From Pseudomonadota bacterium (GTDB lineage Bacteria; BMS3Abin14), in NCBI GenBank assembly GCA_016937135.1, contig JAFGWO010000007.1:1-10324 (forward strand): a DNA stretch of 10,324 bases, read 5' to 3'. Position numbers and translations under genes: made by a program. This document shows, piece by piece, positions 6,387 to 10,324 of the stretch. Below the pieces are notes generated by a model. The model saw only the letters and a list, made by a program, of their open reading frames with translations, did no database searches and had not been told where the DNA came from. The number at the start of each line of letters is the position of its first letter. Position 1 is the stretch's first letter.

Positions 6387-7505
6387 TCATATCATTACCG
6401 TGAAGGGGTCCTTCTCCGCGGCATACAGGATTTTCATGGTCCACCCATTTTCAATGCACTGCTGGTGGATTTTTTCCCCGAAGCGGACCATGCCGAATCT
6501 TTCCGGCGCGAAGTGACCCACATCGAGGATCGAAAGGTTGTGCTCCTCTGCGCTGCGCGCCTCGTGAAATTTTATGTCCCCCGAGATGTACAGCTGGGCC
6601 CCCGAAGACCAGGCGGCCTGGAGAAGGGAGCCGCCGCTCCCTCCGCAGACGGCCACCCTGCTGACCTTGCGCCCGGGCCTGCCGACAACCCGGGCGGCTT
6701 TGAGGCGCAAGGCCTTTTTAACCAGAAGGGTGATTTCCCCGACGGTTCTCGCGGAGGGCAGGAGCCCGGTGATTCCAATGCCAACCCCCGGCGCCTTGCC
6801 CTTCAGGGGAAATACGTCCATGACGGGGGTCTCATAGGGGTGAACCTTTCTGACCGCTTCGAGGAGACCGGCAAGCGTCCCTTCCCGAGCCAGGACCTCC
6901 AGCCGGATTTCGGAAACGGATTCCCTCCGTCCGGGAGAGCCCACGGCCGGGCGGGCGGTTTCATCCCCCAGAAAGGTCCCTTCCCCGGCCACCGCGAAGG
7001 AGCATTCGCTGTAGGGACCGATCCTTCCTCCGCCTGCCTGAAAAACAGCCTTTCGGATCGGCCCCAGGGAGGTTTTTGGCGCAAAAATTACCACCTTGAA
7101 GGAATCCGGACCGGTTGGGGCCAGGATCTCCCGCTCCCTCAGATCCACGACATCGGCCAGGGCGGCGTTGATCCCGTGCGGGGATGCGTCGAGGTTGGTG
7201 TGCGCACTGTAGACGGCAAGCCCTCCCCGGACGGCCATTGTGAAGGCGTCCCCGATCGGAGTCCTCATATTGCGGGGCCCCAGGGATTCGAAAAGAAGGG
7301 GGTGGTGGGTTACGAGAAGACCGGCACTGGCGGCCAGGGCCTGCTTTATTGTCATCCCGTTTGCGTCCAGGGCCACCATGACCTTTCCTGCCGGCCCATC
7401 CGGGTCCCCGCACTGAAGGCCCACCGGATCCTCCGGGAGGGCCGCCTCCGTCGGGGCCAATCCTTCTATGATTTTCAGCACATGTGCAACTGTCGGCGTT
7501 TCCAT
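6387..7505 (-). CDS. Nif3-like (DUF34/YqfO) dinuclear metal protein
   Basis: This 372-residue protein matches the long, three-part form of the family. The N-terminal half has the metal ligands LLVTHHP (His67, His68) and SAHTNLD (His102, Asp106). Residues about 134-236 form the inserted PII/CutA-like domain, with GPYSECSF and HPYETPVMDVFPL. The C-terminal half has LDVGHFAPE (His331, Glu335), completing a two-metal site. Members form hexameric rings; proposed roles include metal handling and GTP cyclohydrolase I-like activity, but none is settled, so no symbol is given. The ATG at 7505 fits the family start. A GTG 13 codons upstream lies inside a terminator stem and is unlikely. Neither has a good ribosome site: the bases just before the ATG are the U-tract of that terminator. 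It heads the operon with the zinc-ribbon and RNase H-like genes. Confidence 0.9.
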   Translation of the reverse strand: METPTVAHVLKIIEGLAPTEAALPEDPVGLQCGDPDGPAGKVMVALDANGMTIKQALAASAGLLVTHHPLLFESLGPRNMRTPIGDAFTMAVRGGLAVYSAHTNLDASPHGINAALADVVDLREREILAPTGPDSFKVVIFAPKTSLGPIRKAVFQAGGGRIGPYSECSFAVAGEGTFLGDETARPAVGSPGRRESVSEIRLEVLAREGTLAGLLEAVRKVHPYETPVMDVFPLKGKAPGVGIGITGLLPSARTVGEITLLVKKALRLKAARVVGRPGRKVSRVAVCGGSGGSLLQAAWSSGAQLYISGDIKFHEARSAEEHNLSILDVGHFAPERFGMVRFGEKIHQQCIENGWTMKILYAAEKDPFTVMI

Positions 7506-7510
7506 ATCGG

Positions 7511-7546
7511 AAAAAATAAAAAGGGTGCGCTCTTGCGAGTGCACCC
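7511..7546 (-). terminator. Strong intrinsic terminator between the tRNA gene and nif3
   Basis: On the minus strand GGGTGC-A-CTC, a GCAA tetraloop, then GAG-C-GCACCC forms a 9-bp stem with one A/C mismatch, followed directly by TTTTTATTTTTT (7522-7511). This is a textbook Rho-independent terminator. It probably ends the tRNA transcript and any read-through from rpoD. Its U-tract stops five bases before the nif3 ATG. Confidence 0.88.
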
Positions 7547-7556
7547 GGGCTGTCTG

Positions 7557-7604
7557 CTAATGAGGCCGCTGGAAACAAACCAGGGGTTTCTTATCCAACC
7601 TCAT
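7557..7604 (-). other. Imperfect long hairpin containing a possible 15-codon reading frame
   Basis: Bases 7560-7604 fold as ATGAGG/CCTCAT, TGGA/TCCA and AAGAAACC/GGTTTGTT (one mismatch) around a 3-base loop, about 17 paired positions with small bulges. On the minus strand the same bases hold ATG to TAG, encoding 15 residues (MRLDKKPLVCFQRPH), with AGGGA and AAGG upstream. The frame has no amino-acid bias of the kind seen in biosynthetic leader peptides. It may simply be a structured tRNA trailer. Translation is unproven and the structure call is firmer than the coding one. Confidence 0.4.
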
Positions 7605-7654
7605 GGCCTTTTTTCCCTGTCGCGGCAATGGACTGACCAGCAAACACCATTTAT

Positions 7655-7676
7655 TTTGATAAACCCCTTTATCAAA
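7655..7676 (-). repeat. Perfect 9-bp stem-loop 14 bases after the tRNA 3' end
   Basis: TTTGATAAA and TTTATCAAA are exact inverted repeats around a four-base loop (GGGG on the minus strand). The stem is AT-rich and is not followed by a U-tract on the minus strand, so it is not a convincing terminator. It could guide 3' processing of the tRNA precursor, or bind a protein as DNA. Confidence 0.5.
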
Positions 7677-7690
7677 GAATTCTATTTTCT

Positions 7691-7767
7691 TGGTGGGCCC
7701 ACTCCGACTCGAACGGAGGACCTACCGGTTATGAGCCGGTGGCTCTAACCAACTGAGCTATGGGCCC
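7691..7767 (-). tRNA. tRNA with CAU anticodon, probably tRNA-Ile2 (lysidine-modified)
   Basis: A complete 77-nt cloverleaf with encoded CCA is present. The acceptor stem is GGGCCCA/TGGGCCC, the D arm has AGTTGGTTA, the anticodon stem ACCGG/CCGGT closes loop CTCATAA (anticodon CAT), and the T arm has TTCGAGT with CTCCG/CGGAG. The G1-C72 pair rules out initiator tRNA. C4-G69 and C5-G68 match the determinants that the enzyme TilS uses to choose tRNA-Ile2, and the CTCATAA loop also fits. If lysidine is made at C34, it reads AUA codons as isoleucine. Elongator tRNA-Met is the alternative. It lies between rpoD and nif3 with its own promoter. Confidence 0.93.
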
Positions 7768-7773
7768 GGATTT

Positions 7774-7802
7774 GTAGTATCTTGAATCCGGCCATCTGTC
7801 AA
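7774..7802 (-). promoter_or_regulatory. Sigma-70-type promoter for the tRNA gene
   Basis: The minus strand has a perfect TTGACA (-35, 7797-7802), a 17-base spacer and TACTAC (-10, 7774-7779). The -10 box ends six bases before the first base of the mature tRNA. The -35 and spacing are optimal; the -10 matches the consensus TATAAT at three of six positions. It lies in the 78-base gap after rpoD, where no terminator for rpoD is obvious. Confidence 0.7.
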
Positions 7803-7845
7803 CAAGAGTCGGGTTCCGCCTCTCCCAAACCAGGCCGAAAACGTA

Positions 7846-9711
7846 TTAATCCTCATAAAAAGGCTTTAACTTCCTGCATCGACTCGGGTGCCTTAATTTC
7901 CTCAGGGCTTTGGCTTCGATCTGGCGGATCCTCTCACGGGTCACGCTGAAATTCTGCCCTACCTCCTCAAGGGTGTGGTCGGTCCTTTCATCGATTCCGA
8001 ACCTCATCTTGAGGACTTTTTCCTCCCGGGGCGTGAGGCTTTCCAGGATCTCCCTGACGTGTCCCCTGAGGCTGGCCTGAACCACGGCATCCCCGGGAGA
8101 GATAACTTTCTTATCCTCGATGAAATCCCCGAGGTGGCTGTCCTCTTCCTCCCCGATGGGGGTTTCGAGGCTGATAGGTTCCTTGGCGATCTTGAGGACC
8201 TTTCGAACCTTGTCGAGGGGCAGCTCCATCCTCTCAGCGATCTCCTCGGGCATCGGCTCCCTCCCCAGTTCCTGGACGAGCTGCCTGGAGGTCCGGATCA
8301 ACTTGTTGATGGTCTCGATCATGTGGACCGGGATCCGGATCGTCCTGGCCTGGTCGGCGATGGCCCGGGTAATAGCCTGTCGGATCCACCAGGTCGCGTA
8401 GGTGGAAAATTTGTAGCCCCGGCGATATTCGAATTTGTCTACGGCCTTCATCAGGCCGATGTTCCCTTCCTGGATCAGATCGAGGAACTGAAGCCCCCTG
8501 TTCGTGTACTTCTTGGCGATGCTGACGACCAGCCGAAGGTTGGCTTCCACCAGTTCCTGCTTGGCATCACGGGTTTTTGCCTCCGCCAGCCGGATCCTTG
8601 CCCCGTCCTCCAGGATCTCCGCGCACGTCATCCCGGTGCTTTTCTCGATCTCCTTCAATTTCTTCCGGGCTTCCCGTATGAGCTGCCGATAGGTTTCCAG
8701 CTGGGAGAGGGACATGCCGGCTTCCTTGACCGCGGCTTTTTCTTCCCCTTTTCTGGCCATTTTCAACAGCTGATTCATCCTCCATTCGGAAAGCTTCGTC
8801 CGCTGGTAGATGCTGTCAATCCTCCCCTGATACCGGTTGATCTTTTCCTGAAGGGCCGTGATCCGGGAGGAAAACCGCGTCACCTGCCTCATATTGAGGC
8901 CGAGATTCCGGATATCCTTCGCTATCTCTTTGGAAGCCCGCAGGATTTTCTTTTTAATTTCGTCCTTTTCCCCCTCGGGGGCCGACTCGAGGGAGGTGCG
9001 CAGAAGTTCTATCCGCCCGGCTCTGCGTTCCACCCTTCGAAGGACTTTCAGGGCCTCCTGAAGGAACTCCTCCTCCCGGTCATTCCCGGCCTGCACGGCG
9101 AACCTCTCGGCCTCTTCCTCGCTGATTTCCTCGCCGCCATCCTCCTCGGCGGTCTCGGCCTCTTCGGCGGTTTCTTCGGGGTCGTAAAGGGTCTCCCTTA
9201 ATTTGGCCTCGCCGGACTCCAGCTTTGCCCCCAGGGCGATGATCTCGCGGATGCAGACGGGGTTGCAGGAAACCGTTTCCAGGATCTCCATTTCTCCCCG
9301 TTCAATCCTCTTGGCGATCTCCACTTCCCCTTCACGGGTCAGGAGATTGATCTGCCCCATTTCCTTGAGATAAAGCCTTACGGGGTCGTCCGTCCTCCCG
9401 GTAAGACCCACGGGGGATGCGGTCTTGACCACAACAGCCTCCCCTTCATCCTCGGAATCCGCCGTCTCTTCCTCTTCCTCCTCGTCCCCCTTGAACTGGA
9501 TCTTGATATCCTTGACCTGGATCCGGCGATCGGCGTCGACGATCTCGATGTCCATATCTCCGAACATGCCTATGACCTCGTCGAGTCTTTCGGAAGACAC
9601 GAGGTCGTCGGGCAAGGCATCGTTGACCTCTTCATAGGTCAGAAAACCCTGTTTTCTGCCCTTGGTGATGAGTTCCGTGATATTTTTCTGTCCGTTCGGA
9701 TTTTCCTTCAT
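7846..9711 (-). CDS. rpoD: Primary (housekeeping) RNA polymerase sigma factor
   Basis: This 621-residue protein is a full-length group 1 sigma-70, directing RNA polymerase to -35/-10 promoters. Region 1.1 spans about residues 8-75, followed by an acidic linker (76-91). Region 1.2 begins at [11 protein letters not shown] (109-119). A non-conserved region with a Glu-rich segment (about 178-203) and long charged helices runs to about 380. Region 2 has [38 protein letters not shown] and the -10-recognising [15 protein letters not shown] (433-447). Region 3 starts at RTIRIPVHM (456-464). Region 4.2 ends with [28 protein letters not shown] (582-609), the -35-binding helix-turn-helix. The ATG overlaps the dnaG stop as ATGA and follows AGGGA and GGAGG-like sites. 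dnaG-rpoD is the conserved core of the macromolecular synthesis operon. Confidence 0.98.
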   Translation of the reverse strand: MKENPNGQKNITELITKGRKQGFLTYEEVNDALPDDLVSSERLDEVIGMFGDMDIEIVDADRRIQVKDIKIQFKGDEEEEEETADSEDEGEAVVVKTASPVGLTGRTDDPVRLYLKEMGQINLLTREGEVEIAKRIERGEMEILETVSCNPVCIREIIALGAKLESGEAKLRETLYDPEETAEEAETAEEDGGEEISEEEAERFAVQAGNDREEEFLQEALKVLRRVERRAGRIELLRTSLESAPEGEKDEIKKKILRASKEIAKDIRNLGLNMRQVTRFSSRITALQEKINRYQGRIDSIYQRTKLSEWRMNQLLKMARKGEEKAAVKEAGMSLSQLETYRQLIREARKKLKEIEKSTGMTCAEILEDGARIRLAEAKTRDAKQELVEANLRLVVSIAKKYTNRGLQFLDLIQEGNIGLMKAVDKFEYRRGYKFSTYATWWIRQAITRAIADQARTIRIPVHMIETINKLIRTSRQLVQELGREPMPEEIAERMELPLDKVRKVLKIAKEPISLETPIGEEEDSHLGDFIEDKKVISPGDAVVQASLRGHVREILESLTPREEKVLKMRFGIDERTDHTLEEVGQNFSVTRERIRQIEAKALRKLRHPSRCRKLKPFYED

Positions 9712-10324
9712 TCCCTGTCCTTACCTCCGGATGATTGATTCTCCCCGACCGGGCCGATCGAACGGTCAGGGGATTTCAGGCGGCTTAACTCCTTCTGGAG
9801 ATCCTTCCACTCCTCGTTGAGTTCCTTTTTCTCCCTTTCGGATCCCGCGCTTACAGCCCTTGCGAGTTTTTCCCTCACCTTTCGGATTTTTCCTTCGAGC
9901 TTTTGCCGGGAATAAAAGCCAAGGAGATCATCGAGGGCTTGCTGCGTCCCCTCGACAGGGTCTTCAAGGGCCCACCTGGAAAGGATGTTCTCCCAATGTT
10001 CGGAAACGGTTCCAAGGAGTCCGGCAAGATTAACACCGGAAAAAATTTTTTCAACCATCCCGGCGATCTCCGCATCCTGAATATCCAGCGGGCTTACCGA
10101 TGCGCGTGCCCTGGGCACAAGTTCCGGATCCCTTATCAGGATATGGAGAAAAAGCCTTTCCCTTTTGGTCCCCCCGCCGCCCTGGGGAGCCGTTTTTTCC
10201 TCTTCGGAAGCGGGCCTGGCGGTCCTCTTGCGGGTTGCCAGCATTGCCCTCAGGTCGTGCTGCTCGATGCGCAGTTCGTCCCCGAGCCATTTCAGATAAC
10301 TGCCCAACCGGGCCCTATCTTTAA
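9708..10324 (-). CDS. dnaG: DNA primase, C-terminal helicase-binding part (5' end outside window)
   Basis: The frame is open from the right edge to a TGA at 9708-9710, giving about 204 codons of a protein usually near 600. DnaG lays down RNA primers for Okazaki fragments. Only the C-terminal third is in view: the end of the catalytic core linker ([26 protein letters not shown]), a basic, Glu/Gly-rich low-complexity linker, then a mostly helical domain beginning [17 protein letters not shown], which corresponds to the DnaB-binding region. The zinc-binding and TOPRIM parts lie outside. A TTG at 10305-10307 is only an internal leucine. Identification rests partly on the ATGA overlap with rpoD, the standard dnaG-rpoD arrangement. 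Confidence 0.9.
   Translation of the reverse strand, partial: KDRARLGSYLKWLGDELRIEQHDLRAMLATRKRTARPASEEEKTAPQGGGGTKRERLFLHILIRDPELVPRARASVSPLDIQDAEIAGMVEKIFSGVNLAGLLGTVSEHWENILSRWALEDPVEGTQQALDDLLGFYSRQKLEGKIRKVREKLARAVSAGSEREKKELNEEWKDLQKELSRLKSPDRSIGPVGENQSSGGKDRE

Noticed and set aside
5342..6403. Long plus-strand open frame opposite the zinc-ribbon and RNase H-like genes
   Set aside because: Its Leu/Phe/Pro-rich sequence is the mirror of Glu/Lys/Gln-rich coiled-coil codons; the opposite strand has clear domains and ribosome sites.
7506..7544. GTG start 13 codons upstream for nif3
   Set aside because: It falls inside the terminator stem with no ribosome site, and the extra residues come from the U-tract.
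6465..7748. Plus-strand open frame opposite nif3 and running into the tRNA
   Set aside because: It crosses the tRNA gene and a terminator, and the opposite strand encodes a recognisable Nif3 protein.
7975..9201. Long plus-strand open frame opposite rpoD
   Set aside because: A shadow of a strongly conserved sigma factor gene; no domain recognised.
1..10324. CRISPR array, insertion sequence, phage or plasmid features
   Set aside because: No regularly spaced repeats, transposase or integrase motifs, or terminal repeats were seen; gene content is core throughout.

Overview
The window is about 10.3 kb of GC-rich, densely packed bacterial chromosome with no mobile element, CRISPR array or phage gene. 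Gene content and order (hemE-hemH-hemY; dnaG-rpoD; a Nif3 / zinc-ribbon / RNase H-like block around rnpB; a receiver-PilZ protein) suggest a Desulfobacterota or other former deltaproteobacterium. This placement is an inference from gene content, not from a search.

Layout. Positions 1-2973 (+ strand) carry the last three steps of protoheme synthesis by the protoporphyrin route: the 3' part of hemE, then hemH and hemY. They read toward a block that lies wholly on the minus strand, and the two meet at about 2974-3082. From right to left, the minus strand holds: the 3' end of dnaG, overlapping rpoD by ATGA (the macromolecular synthesis operon); a promoter and a CAU-anticodon tRNA with tRNA-Ile2 features; a structured trailer ending in a strong intrinsic terminator; a Nif3/YqfO-type metal protein; a coiled-coil C4 zinc-ribbon protein; an RNase HI-family protein; the RNase P RNA gene rnpB with its own hairpin terminator; an endonuclease III homologue; and a receiver-PilZ protein joined to it by an ATGA overlap.

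How the genes work together. The hem genes take uroporphyrinogen III toward heme, with coproporphyrinogen oxidase encoded elsewhere. dnaG and rpoD couple replication priming to housekeeping transcription. The nif3 to nth stretch groups nucleic-acid processing (RNase P RNA, RNase H, endonuclease III) with two conserved proteins of less certain role. The receiver-PilZ protein may link a signalling input, probably cyclic di-GMP, to this set.

Most of the window is ordinary core genome. The points worth a second look are non-coding or domain-level: the tRNA trailer, whose terminator U-tract ends only five bases before the nif3 start codon; an enlarged RNase P RNA with a long P19 helix; and a receiver-PilZ protein with altered key residues in both domains.
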